Below, in pieces: positions 1 through 6,870 of a DNA stretch of 22,620 bases. Each line of letters begins with the position of its first letter. The first letter of the stretch is position 1. A model generated the notes under the pieces. That model was not told the origin of the DNA. It did no database searches and saw only the letters and a program-made list of their open reading frames with translations. Position numbers and translations under genes: made by a program. This stretch comes from Deltaproteobacteria bacterium. Its GTDB lineage: Bacteria; Desulfobacterota; B13-G15; RBG-16-54-18. The DNA is taken from the NCBI GenBank assembly GCA_003646745.1, contig QMLM01000004.1, positions 1 to 22,620 of the forward strand, read 5' to 3'.

Positions 1-333
1 ATCAACTTCCAGATGATCCAAGATCAGCTGGTGCGGATGTGGTGCGAACATGAGGCGGCGAAGCTTTTGGTCCTCAAGGCCGCTTGGATCATGGACAATC
101 TTCAACCAGGGCAAAGGCCGACTCTTTCCGTATCCACGGCGAAATACTATAGTGCAGAGGCGGCTGTGATGGCAGCCAACGAGGCGATGAAGGTATACGC
201 CTCCTATGGATTCTCGGCCGAATATCCCATTGAGAGATATTATCGGGATGCCAAGTCCTATCAGAGCGTGGAGGGGACTTCAAATATCCAAAAGATCATT
301 ATCGCCAGACACTTCATAGAGAAGAAGGATTAA
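1..333 (+). CDS. Acyl-CoA dehydrogenase, C-terminal part (5' truncated by window edge)
   Basis: The reading frame is open from base 1 (INFQ before the first visible Met), so only the last 110 residues are present. They form the C-terminal helical domain of a flavin-dependent acyl-CoA dehydrogenase: QMIQDQL near the start, then YGFSAEYPIERYYRDAK and the family's SVEGTSNIQKIIIAR ending. The enzyme would put an alpha,beta double bond into an acyl-CoA and pass electrons to ETF. The gene lies 35 bases before an SDR gene and upstream of the ring-opening genes. A role in beta-oxidation of the C7 dicarboxylyl-CoA products of benzoyl-CoA (pimeloyl- or glutaryl-CoA type) is therefore likely, but the substrate cannot be read from this fragment. 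The catalytic base region lies outside the window. Confidence 0.9.
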   Translation: MNFQMIQDQLVRMWCEHEAAKLLVLKAAWIMDNLQPGQRPTLSVSTAKYYSAEAAVMAANEAMKVYASYGFSAEYPIERYYRDAKSYQSVEGTSNIQKIIIARHFIEKKD

Positions 334-368
334 GGCAACCTCTTTAGGAGTGAGGGGGTGAAGGGCAA

Positions 369-1121
369 ATGAAACTGGAGGGAAAGGCAGCGGTGGTTAC
401 CGGAGGCGGAAGGGGAGTGGGAAGGGCGGTTTCCCTAGCCTTCGCCAGAGAGGGGGCTGACGTTGTCGTCAACTATGTTTCCAACCCCAAGACGGCCCAG
501 GAGGTGGTAAAAGAGATAGAGGGGCTTGGACGAAAGGGGGTGGCCATCCAGGCCGATGTGGCTACTAAAGAGGGGGCAGAAGCGGTTATTCAGGCAGCAG
601 TGGAAGAATTCGGAAAGATAGATATCTTGGTCAACAATGCAGGTTTCACCCGACCGGCTATGCTCCACAAGATGACTGAAGAGGAGTGGGATGCTGTGGT
701 AGGTATCCACCTCAAGGCCCCTTGGCTCTGCATACAGGCCGCATGTAAGTACATGATGGAGCAGAAGAGGGGCACTATCATTAACGTCACCTCTGTGGCA
801 GGGCTAGTGGGTACCGTAGGGCAGATTAACTACAGTGCCGCGAAGGGAGGGGTGATCGCCCTGACCAAATCTGCGGCGAGGGAGCTGGCGAGATTCGGGA
901 TCAACGTAAACTGCGTATCCTTAGGAATTGTGGCCACCGATATGTCGGAAAAGATTAGGACCGATCCAAAGCTTTCAGAGATATATATGGGTCGCATACT
1001 GCTGAGGCGTTTTGCTGAGGCCGATGATATAGCCCCTTCTTTTGTCTTCTTGGCCTCTGATGATGCCCGTTATATCACCGGCCAGCTCCTGTGTGTAGAC
1101 GGGGGTTATGGAATGACTTAA
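369..1121 (+). CDS. Short-chain dehydrogenase/reductase (hydroxyacyl-CoA dehydrogenase or FabG type)
   Basis: This 250-residue classical SDR has the length usual for FabG/BadH-type enzymes. Seen in the sequence: the cofactor motif TGGGRGVG (residues 11-18), NNAG (89-92), Ser142, and the catalytic Tyr155/Lys159 pair in NYSAAKGG. The Asn usual in the NSYK tetrad region appears as His114 (GIHLK). The C-terminus ITGQLLCVDGGYGMT is typical. A purine-rich ribosome binding site precedes the ATG at 369. It sits between an acyl-CoA dehydrogenase and the ring-cleavage genes. I infer NAD(P)-dependent oxidation of a hydroxyacyl-CoA in the lower benzoate pathway, for example 3-hydroxypimeloyl-CoA or a cyclic hydroxyacyl-CoA as for BadH. 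Fatty-acid synthesis (FabG) is less likely from context but cannot be excluded. Confidence 0.85.
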   Translation: MKLEGKAAVVTGGGRGVGRAVSLAFAREGADVVVNYVSNPKTAQEVVKEIEGLGRKGVAIQADVATKEGAEAVIQAAVEEFGKIDILVNNAGFTRPAMLHKMTEEEWDAVVGIHLKAPWLCIQAACKYMMEQKRGTIINVTSVAGLVGTVGQINYSAAKGGVIALTKSAARELARFGINVNCVSLGIVATDMSEKIRTDPKLSEIYMGRILLRRFAEADDIAPSFVFLASDDARYITGQLLCVDGGYGMT

Positions 1122-1146
1122 AATCTTAAGGAAAAAGGAGGAGAAG

Positions 1147-2259
1147 ATGCCAGCTTTACCCGACAAGATTCAGACATGGCAAATGGTGCAACCATGGAGC
1201 AAGGATAAGGAGACAGGCAAGGTGATCGAAGGAAAAATCGAACAAACCTCTATCCCTGTCCCTGAACTGGGGCCTGGGGAGGTCTTGGTGGAGATAGCGG
1301 GATGTGGGGTCTGTCACACCGATTTGGGTTACTTCTTCGATGGGGTCCCCACTGTCTCCAAGCCACCCCTCACCCTGGGCCATGAGATAAGCGGAGTAGT
1401 GGTGGCAGGGGATGAGGGTTGGATAGGGAAGGAGGTTATAATACCGGCGGTGATGCCCTGTCGTCAATGTTATATCTGCAAGATCGGCAGAGGAAACCGC
1501 TGCTTGGCCCAAAAGATGCCGGGCAATAGCCTTGGCATCTATGGTGGGTTTTCCAGCCATATCCCTGTGCCTTCCGTCGACCTCTGTGAGGTCAGAAATC
1601 GAGGTGACATTCCCCTATCCCACCTAGCCGTGGTGGCCGATGCTGCAACCACTCCCTTCCAGGCAGCCAAAAGGGCAGACCTGCAACCAGGTGATAACGT
1701 AATAGTCATTGGAGCCACTGGCGGAGTGGGCGTTTACATGGTTCAGACCGCCAAGGCCTTAGGGGCTAAGACCGTCATCGGTATCGCCAGAAATCCCGAG
1801 AAGTTGAAGAGGGCCTTGCAGTACGGCGCCGATTTCGTCATCAACTCCACTGACAAGACGCCACGGGATATCCGCAATGAGTTCAGAAACATCTGTAAGG
1901 AGAATGGCCTTGAGGCCGGTTATGGATGGAAGATATTTGAGGTAACGGGCACAAAGGCGGGTCAGGAGATCGCCTTGGAGCTGCTCTCCTTCATCGGGAA
2001 GCTGATTGTAGTGGGTTTTGGACTTGCCAAAAACGAATACAGTATCTCCCGGCTTATGGCCTTCGATGCAGAGATCATCGGCACGTGGGGCTGTTTGCCC
2101 GAGTATTACCCCATTGTCCTGGATATGGTCTTGAAGGGTAAGATTCAGATAGAACCTTTTGTGGAGACCAGACCGATGAGTAAGATCAATGAGGTCTTTG
2201 AGGAGGTGCACAAGGCAGGTTCCCCTGCCAAAAGAATTGTATTAACCCCAGATTTTTAG
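1147..2259 (+). CDS. had: 6-hydroxycyclohex-1-ene-1-carbonyl-CoA dehydrogenase
   Basis: This is a 370-residue zinc-type medium-chain alcohol dehydrogenase. Visible features are the catalytic-zinc segment CGVCHTD (Cys53-Asp59), GHE at 78-80, the structural-zinc cysteines Cys105, 108, 111 and 119, and the nucleotide-binding GATGGVGVY near residue 195. The family oxidises 6-hydroxycyclohex-1-ene-1-carbonyl-CoA to the 6-oxo compound with NAD+, the step just before hydrolytic ring opening. The gene is 18 bases upstream of the hydrolase gene that uses its product, the known had-oah (bamQ-bamA) pairing, and this supports the assignment. A clear AAGGAGGAG ribosome site precedes the ATG. The related enzyme in Geobacter is BamQ; the preceding hydratase gene (Dch/BamR) is not visible in the window. 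Confidence 0.9.
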   Translation: MPALPDKIQTWQMVQPWSKDKETGKVIEGKIEQTSIPVPELGPGEVLVEIAGCGVCHTDLGYFFDGVPTVSKPPLTLGHEISGVVVAGDEGWIGKEVIIPAVMPCRQCYICKIGRGNRCLAQKMPGNSLGIYGGFSSHIPVPSVDLCEVRNRGDIPLSHLAVVADAATTPFQAAKRADLQPGDNVIVIGATGGVGVYMVQTAKALGAKTVIGIARNPEKLKRALQYGADFVINSTDKTPRDIRNEFRNICKENGLEAGYGWKIFEVTGTKAGQEIALELLSFIGKLIVVGFGLAKNEYSISRLMAFDAEIIGTWGCLPEYYPIVLDMVLKGKIQIEPFVETRPMSKINEVFEEVHKAGSPAKRIVLTPDF

Positions 2260-2277
2260 AAAGGAGGAGGTAAAAGT

Positions 2278-3414
2278 ATGGCATTGGATTGGTTGATAAG
2301 AGACAACGAGGTAAAGGATCATCAACTATTTGGAGATGAGCACTTCGGTACAGAACCCCCGTGCACCGTATATGAGAAGAAGCCTCTAGTTAACCCTGAC
2401 ACGGGTGAGGAGGTAAAAGGGCTGTATACCGCTTGGGTCACCTTAAATAACCCCGTCCAATACAACTCCTACACAACCCAGATGATCAAAGGCGTCATTG
2501 CCGGGATGCATAAGGCCTCAATGGATCGTGAAGTCATGGCCATCGTCTTTACTGCGGCGGGGGACAGGGCCTTTTGTACGGGTGGAAATACCAAGGAATA
2601 TGCGGAGTACTATACCAAGAGGCCCCTGGAGTACGCCCAATACATGGATCTGTTCGCGGGGATGGTAGATGCTATCCTCAAGGCCCGCAAGCCGGTGATT
2701 TGTCGCTGCAATGGGATGAGAATCGCCGGGGGGCAGGAGATCGGTCAGGCGTGCGATTTCACCGTGGCTGCCGATACAGCCGCCTTCGGGCAGGCAGGCA
2801 CTAGACACGGCTCAACCCCTACAGGGGGATCCACCGATTTTCTCCCCTGGAATCTGAGTATGGAGCAAGCGATGTGGCAGGCGACCGCCAATGAGATGTG
2901 GAGTGCCTACAAGATGGAAAGGTTGGGCCTGATCACCAAGGCGATCCCCATAAAGAAAAACGAGAAAGGAGAGTGGGTGCGGGACCCAAGGGTAATCACA
3001 GACGAATATGTGAAGGATGGGGAGATCGTCTACGGTGAATACAAAAAAGGTGCTGAGTATAAAAAGGCCAATGAGGAGCTGAAGGGCCTCAAAACAGATT
3101 GGAGCCTCTTGGATGGTTTCATCAACAGGATGGTCTGGACCTTGACCAACACCACTTTCCTCTGCCTCATGAACACCATTGAGAGCATCAGGGTGAAGAA
3201 GAGGTTCTTCTGGGATCTTCTGAAGAGCACCCAGATCTATTGGTTGGCCGCCAATATGAACGCTGAGGCGTTTCTCGGCTTTAACGCCTTCAACACACAA
3301 AAACTCACAGGTCACCGAGAGATAGATTTTATTAAGTACCGACAGCTCCTCGCTCAGGTACGTACCTTTGACGATGAACTGGCTGAAGAGGTGTTCTATA
3401 AGCCTCAAAAATAG
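2278..3414 (+). CDS. bamA: 6-oxocyclohex-1-ene-1-carbonyl-CoA hydrolase (ring-opening)
   Basis: This 378-residue crotonase-superfamily protein has the long N-terminal region (about residues 1-55, DNEVKDHQLFGDEHFGTEPP) that sets BamA/Oah apart from ordinary enoyl-CoA hydratases. Crotonase features follow: AFCTGGNTKEYAEYY around residue 100, and the oxyanion-hole region CNGMRIAGGQEIGQACDF around 143-160. The enzyme adds water and cleaves the ring of 6-oxocyclohex-1-ene-1-carbonyl-CoA to give 3-hydroxypimelyl-CoA in the cytoplasm. The full length agrees with the family. AAAGGAGGAGG precedes the ATG by a normal distance. It is the last gene of the plus-strand operon and is followed by a strong terminator. 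bamA is widely used as a marker for anaerobic aromatic degradation, so this anchors the pathway call. Confidence 0.95.
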   Translation: MALDWLIRDNEVKDHQLFGDEHFGTEPPCTVYEKKPLVNPDTGEEVKGLYTAWVTLNNPVQYNSYTTQMIKGVIAGMHKASMDREVMAIVFTAAGDRAFCTGGNTKEYAEYYTKRPLEYAQYMDLFAGMVDAILKARKPVICRCNGMRIAGGQEIGQACDFTVAADTAAFGQAGTRHGSTPTGGSTDFLPWNLSMEQAMWQATANEMWSAYKMERLGLITKAIPIKKNEKGEWVRDPRVITDEYVKDGEIVYGEYKKGAEYKKANEELKGLKTDWSLLDGFINRMVWTLTNTTFLCLMNTIESIRVKKRFFWDLLKSTQIYWLAANMNAEAFLGFNAFNTQKLTGHREIDFIKYRQLLAQVRTFDDELAEEVFYKPQK

Positions 3415-3442
3415 AACACTAACACCTCCTCACCACAAAAGC

Positions 3443-3484
3443 AATGGGGAGCCAAACATTGGCTCCCCATTCCCCCCCTTTTTA
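3443..3484. terminator. Rho-independent terminator, probably bidirectional
   Basis: A perfect 13-bp inverted repeat (3443-3455 with 3459-3471, arms AATGGGGAGCCAA / TTGGCTCCCCATT) closes on a 3-base loop. It is followed by C7 and a T-run at 3479-3483. It lies between the convergent ends of bamA (3414) and the GNAT gene (3495). The T-run favours termination of the plus-strand operon. The same hairpin with the weaker T4 tract (GCTTTTG) on the minus strand may also stop the GNAT transcript. Confidence 0.9.
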
Positions 3485-3494
3485 AAGTTAAAGC

Positions 3495-3947
3495 TTACCC
3501 TTCAAGTTTGAGCTCTAAATGGATCATATCCCCCTTTTGGAAACCCATCTTATCGAAGAAGTGCAGCAGATCCCAATCCCTCCAGTTTACAAAGGTATAA
3601 ATGGTATCCACCCCCACCTTCTTCAAATTGGTCACCATCTCCTTGAACAGGAGCCTGGCGATTCCCTTCTTTTGATACTTGGGGTGTACCCCGATGGTGT
3701 CGATCCAACCCACAGTGTCGGGAACACCATATTCCCATCCACTGGCATCTCCCAATATAAAACCCACCACCCTTCCGTCCAACTCCGCCACTAGAGAGGC
3801 CATGGGAGACCTGCTCTCCGAGAGCTCTATTTTCATCTGCCAGTAATCAGGCCTCTCCTTCCCCAAAACCTCTTTATCTATCTCCACAATGGCATCTAGG
3901 TCGTCATAGTCTAATACCCTTATCTTGACTTGTTCCATCAAATCCAT
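3495..3947 (-). CDS. GNAT-family N-acetyltransferase (RimI-like)
   Basis: The 150-residue product has the GNAT fold signatures: an N-terminal IRVLDYDDLDAIVEID segment, VVGFILGDA (beta 4), and the acetyl-CoA pyrophosphate-binding loop in IGVHPKYQKKGIARLL, ending with FFDKMGFQKGD. It would move an acetyl group from acetyl-CoA to a protein or small-molecule amine; the substrate is unknown. I chose the ATG at 3947 because AAGGAG lies five bases upstream of it; an in-frame ATG six codons earlier (3965) has no such site. It has its own strong promoter (3999-4026). A link to benzoate metabolism, such as lysine acetylation of pathway enzymes, is only a guess. Confidence 0.85.
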   Translation of the reverse strand: MDLMEQVKIRVLDYDDLDAIVEIDKEVLGKERPDYWQMKIELSESRSPMASLVAELDGRVVGFILGDASGWEYGVPDTVGWIDTIGVHPKYQKKGIARLLFKEMVTNLKKVGVDTIYTFVNWRDWDLLHFFDKMGFQKGDMIHLELKLEG

Positions 3948-3998
3948 CTCTTCTCCTTCATCCATGCCGCTTGGCTCTTATCTCATCCTTTGTAAGGA

Positions 3999-4026
3999 AG
4001 TATAGCGAGCGTTTGCCCTTTGTCAA
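3999..4026 (-). promoter_or_regulatory. Sigma-70-type promoter for the GNAT gene
   Basis: On the minus strand TTGACA (4026-4021) is followed after 16 bases by TATACT (4004-3999). The -35 is a full match and the -10 has one mismatch. It lies about 50 bases upstream of the GNAT start codon and downstream of the ferredoxin gene, so the GNAT gene can be transcribed separately. Confidence 0.7.
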
Positions 4027-4124
4027 GGGAGTACTTTTAGCACCTTTGGGGAAGAGGCCTCCAATAAAAGGAATACCTCAGAACAGTTAGTTTTTTACCT
4101 CCGGGTAGCTCACCATTTGTGTAA

Positions 4125-4412
4125 CTACCACGAATGGCTCAACGCCCCATTGGGACAGGCTGAAACGCAAGGCAAGGGCGGTCTATCCGATACAGGCTTG
4201 CACTGGGCACAGCTATATTTCAACTTATTTCGGTGTTCTTCTGTTACCAAGACAATAGGCTCTTCATGAAAAGGATTGTTTGGATCGACCCCAACTTCTA
4301 ATACTCCCCACCTGCATGCGTCAACGCAAGCACCGCATCCATCGCATTTTTCCGTATCTAGGATAATGAAGTACTCTCCTGAGGCGTCTTTGTAGCCATA
4401 ATGGGCGATCAT
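4125..4412 (-). CDS. Ferredoxin, two [4Fe-4S] type, BzdM-like
   Basis: This is a 95-residue ferredoxin with two cluster motifs: CDGCGACVDACRWG (about residues 19-32) and a second with an insertion, CAQC-x11-CVSACP (about 70-90). Its ATG overlaps the stop of the upstream ATPase gene (ATGA), so the two are probably translationally coupled. Class I benzoyl-CoA reductases take low-potential electrons from a ferredoxin encoded beside the subunits (BzdM in the bzd-type systems), and position and size fit that role. I infer that it feeds electrons to the ATPase/activator component; a link to the class II complex is also possible. Confidence 0.85.
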   Translation of the reverse strand: MIAHYGYKDASGEYFIILDTEKCDGCGACVDACRWGVLEVGVDPNNPFHEEPIVLVTEEHRNKLKYSCAQCKPVSDRPPLPCVSACPNGALSHSW

Positions 4413-5299
4413 GCAGCACTTCTGTGTTTCTTCAGGAGGGCCTGGGCAAAAAGGGCTGCTCCAACTGCTCCTGCCAGTTGCACGTCGAAGTCGGTCTTTA
4501 GTGTCTCAATACCTAACTCCTTCTCCAGCCTCTTTACCACACCGATGTTTTTGGAGATCCCTCCGGTAATGACAAAATCCTTCTCCACACCGATGCGTTC
4601 AAGCAGTTCCGCTACCCTATGGGCCATGGCCGAACAGTAGGCAGCGATTACCTTCTCCTTTGGCCAACCCGCCCTTAGCAACCCTGTAGCCTCAGTTTTG
4701 GCAAATACCACACAGGTACTGTTGACTGCAGGAGGTTCTTCATCGATCTGAAAGGACACCTCCCCGATCTTAGTAATGGGCACAGCCAAAAGATCAGCGA
4801 AGACCTCCATCCCCCTACCTGTACCTGCCGCACACTTATCGTTCATCAAAAAGTTGATCACTTTACCCTTCTCGTCGCAATGGATGGCCTTGCAGTCCTG
4901 TCCACCCATATCGAGTAGGGTTCTCACAGTAGGACCATAGATCCAATTGGCCCCGCGGGCATGACAGGCGATCTCGGTAATGGCCTTTTGGGCAAAGGGG
5001 ACGTTCACCCGACCATAACCGGTCCCCACGGTGTAGTGAATATCCTCGATCTTCATCCCCGTCCCCTCCAAGGCCCAATTGGTGACATTTAAGGCACTGT
5101 CGGGACTGCTGGAACCGGTTCGCATATTCCCCGTGGCAAATATTTTACCATCCACCATGATCACCGCTTGGGAGCTAACGGAACCAACATCTACCCCAGC
5201 GGTGATTGTCTTGGCCTTTCTCCAGTCAATGTCCGGGTCGTTCCAGCGACTTTCCGTCCATCGCCAGTATTCTCCTGTAGTTCTCACCTCTTGCGCCAC
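4409..5299 (-). CDS. bzdQ: BadF/BcrA/HgdC-type ATPase, benzoyl-CoA reductase BzdQ-like subunit
   Basis: This 296-residue protein of the acetate/sugar kinase-Hsp70-actin fold has an N-terminal extension (GEYWRWTESRWNDPDIDW) followed by AGVDVGSVSSQAV (phosphate 1), DMGGQDCK, NDKCAAGTGRGME, NSTCVVFAKTE and FVITGGISKNIGV. The Cys in KCAAGTG and in STCVVF are the family's ligands for the [4Fe-4S] cluster bridging two ATPase subunits. In class I benzoyl-CoA reductases this module couples ATP hydrolysis to electron transfer towards the ring-reducing subunits. The start is a GTG with GGAGGAG upstream. It lies 30 bases after the BzdP-like gene and overlaps the ferredoxin gene. The catalytic BzdN/BzdO-type subunits are not in this window, so this could also be an activator of another HgdC-dependent enzyme. 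Confidence 0.8.
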   Translation of the reverse strand: MAQEVRTTGEYWRWTESRWNDPDIDWRKAKTITAGVDVGSVSSQAVIMVDGKIFATGNMRTGSSSPDSALNVTNWALEGTGMKIEDIHYTVGTGYGRVNVPFAQKAITEIACHARGANWIYGPTVRTLLDMGGQDCKAIHCDEKGKVINFLMNDKCAAGTGRGMEVFADLLAVPITKIGEVSFQIDEEPPAVNSTCVVFAKTEATGLLRAGWPKEKVIAAYCSAMAHRVAELLERIGVEKDFVITGGISKNIGVVKRLEKELGIETLKTDFDVQLAGAVGAALFAQALLKKHRSAA

Positions 5300-5329
5300 C
5301 CTTTAGCTCCTCCAAATGTTTTTGGCCTT

Positions 5330-6097
5330 TTATTCTGCTGCCAATATGGCAGCCCCTAAGGCTCCTACAAATTCGGGTTCTTCGGGGATCTTGACCTCAA
5401 GCTCCAGATCACGGTTTAAGGAATTCACAAACCCTATATTCTTCGCTACCCCCCCAATCAAGACCACATCCCTCTCCAAGCCAATACGGCGCACCATGGA
5501 GACGATCCTGTCAGAGATGGCATCATGTATAGCCCGAGAGATGTCCTCTTTAGGGGTCTTGGCATGAATCAGAGTAACCACTTCTGATTCAGCGAACACA
5601 ACGCATTGAGCGTTCATTGGCACAGCCCTCTGGGATTTAAGGGTGAGCTCGCCCAATTCCTCCAGTGGGACCTCCAAGGCCCTAGACATGGCCTCCATGA
5701 AGGCACCCGCCCCTGCAGCACACTTCTCGTTTACTGCGAAATCTACCACCTTCCCATTCCTATCTATCTTTATCGCCCTACCCTCTTCCGCACCGACATC
5801 AATCACCGTCCTGGCCGAGGGAAAAAGTTTAATAGCTCCTCTAGCATCGGCAGCTACCTCTGTGGTTTCTTCTTTGGCGAGAAAGGCGGCCTCCAACCTG
5901 CCTGCTCCCGTAGCAACTATTCGCTGAATGTCATTTTTTGACAACCCAGCTCCCCTTAAAGCTATATTAAAAGACTGCTCGGTGGCCGCTTTAGTGTCAA
6001 ATCCCGCCAAGGCCAAAGACTTACCGATGACTCTCCCATCTTTTAGGATTAACACCTTTACGGTCTTTGCCCCACAATCTATACCCGCAGTTATCAT
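5330..6097 (-). CDS. bzdP: BadF/BcrA/HgdC-type ATPase, benzoyl-CoA reductase BzdP-like subunit
   Basis: The 255-residue product is a second member of the same ATPase family as its neighbour: TAGIDCGAKTVKV at the N-terminus, DVGAEEGRAIKI, NEKCAAGAGAFME, NAQCVVFAESE and VLIGGVAKNIG. The two Cys would bind the shared [4Fe-4S] cluster in a heterodimer with the BzdQ-like protein. I chose the ATG at 6097 (MITAGIDCG) because GGGAGG lies eight bases upstream; an in-frame ATG ten codons earlier (6127) has no good ribosome site. It is the first gene of a three-gene operon with its own promoter. The assignment to the bzd branch rather than general 2-hydroxyacyl-CoA dehydratase activators rests on pairing and context. 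Confidence 0.78.
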   Translation of the reverse strand: MITAGIDCGAKTVKVLILKDGRVIGKSLALAGFDTKAATEQSFNIALRGAGLSKNDIQRIVATGAGRLEAAFLAKEETTEVAADARGAIKLFPSARTVIDVGAEEGRAIKIDRNGKVVDFAVNEKCAAGAGAFMEAMSRALEVPLEELGELTLKSQRAVPMNAQCVVFAESEVVTLIHAKTPKEDISRAIHDAISDRIVSMVRRIGLERDVVLIGGVAKNIGFVNSLNRDLELEVKIPEEPEFVGALGAAILAAE

Positions 6098-6150
6098 CGT
6101 GCAACCCTCCCGTACCTTGGCCTCCATTTCTTCGCATGTTCACACCAGTT

Positions 6151-6180
6151 ATCATAACATTTTTTGAATTCCCCTATCAA
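6151..6180 (-). promoter_or_regulatory. Promoter for the bzdP-bzdQ-ferredoxin operon
   Basis: On the minus strand TTGATA (6180-6175) and TATGAT (6156-6151) are separated by 18 bases. This is the only good promoter-like pair I see in the 230-base gap between the DUF3795 gene and bzdP. Transcription would start near 6145, about 45 bases before the chosen bzdP start. Confidence 0.5.
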
Positions 6181-6327
6181 TGCTTGTGCTTTTTATCACA
6201 AATTCAGCAGTAAAAAGGCACCTAACAACGAAATTTGTCCTGCTGTGAGTTTCTGCTTCTACTGGGCAAATTCGGCTTAATGTTATTCACCTGCGGATGA
6301 AATAGTCTTCGTCTTACCAACAAAGCA

Positions 6328-6819
6328 CTAGTCCAGATCCAACTTGGTTCCGCACTTATTGCATTTTACAACACCGCGGAAAACCTTGTTGCCACATTCT
6401 GGACAAAAATAGCGGGCTTCTTCATCCTCAACCCATTTTTCAGTCCCGAATTTTCGTCTATATGGGACAGCTCGTAAAATTACCTTTTTCCCGACTGGCA
6501 TGGGAAAATTTTCAATATACTGACAGGGGAACTCATCACATTCATGACATCCTGTATAACCCTTCTTTTTTGTGCAGTCCCTGATTTCACACCGCAGACA
6601 ATATACAAAGGGCTCATCAGATAAACAGCCACGGCATTTAATATCTTCCACAGATAGGTTTTCACTACCAGGAAGTGTGCCTTTGCCAGGAACTCCTCCC
6701 TTATAAAGATCCACTAACCTCTCTTTGAATTTAAGATTATTATCCCGATATGCAATATAGATGGCACAAACACCACAATATAGACCACAGGGGGAAAGAA
6801 AATCAGGATTTATTTTCAT
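6328..6819 (-). CDS. DUF3795-type cysteine-rich protein with C-terminal zinc ribbon
   Basis: This 163-residue protein has 16 cysteines. The N-terminal part (FLSPCGLYCGVCAIYIA, then CRGCLSDEPFVYCLRCEIRDC and GCHECDEFPCQYI) matches the DUF3795 pattern, whose function is unknown. The C-terminal 25 residues form a separate zinc ribbon (CPECG-x8-CNKCG). GAGGGGAG lies eight bases before the ATG. It follows bamF by 51 bases on the same strand and so is probably the last gene of the bam operon. A role in metal-cluster handling is a guess from the cysteine content. Confidence 0.75.
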   Translation of the reverse strand: MKINPDFLSPCGLYCGVCAIYIAYRDNNLKFKERLVDLYKGGVPGKGTLPGSENLSVEDIKCRGCLSDEPFVYCLRCEIRDCTKKKGYTGCHECDEFPCQYIENFPMPVGKKVILRAVPYRRKFGTEKWVEDEEARYFCPECGNKVFRGVVKCNKCGTKLDLD

Positions 6820-6870
6820 AATTCTTACTCCCCTCTCGGTTTATGGTTTTCTCATATTGCTGACAAATAA

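Noticed and set aside
6130..6156. GTGTGAACATG upstream of bzdP as a third IclR-type operator
   Set aside because: Only one half-site resembles the palindrome; no matching second arm at the right spacing.
6197..6247. CAGCAG/CTGCTG inverted repeat between the DUF3795 gene and bzdP as a terminator
   Set aside because: The loop is about 29 bases, the arms are short and no T-run follows on either strand.
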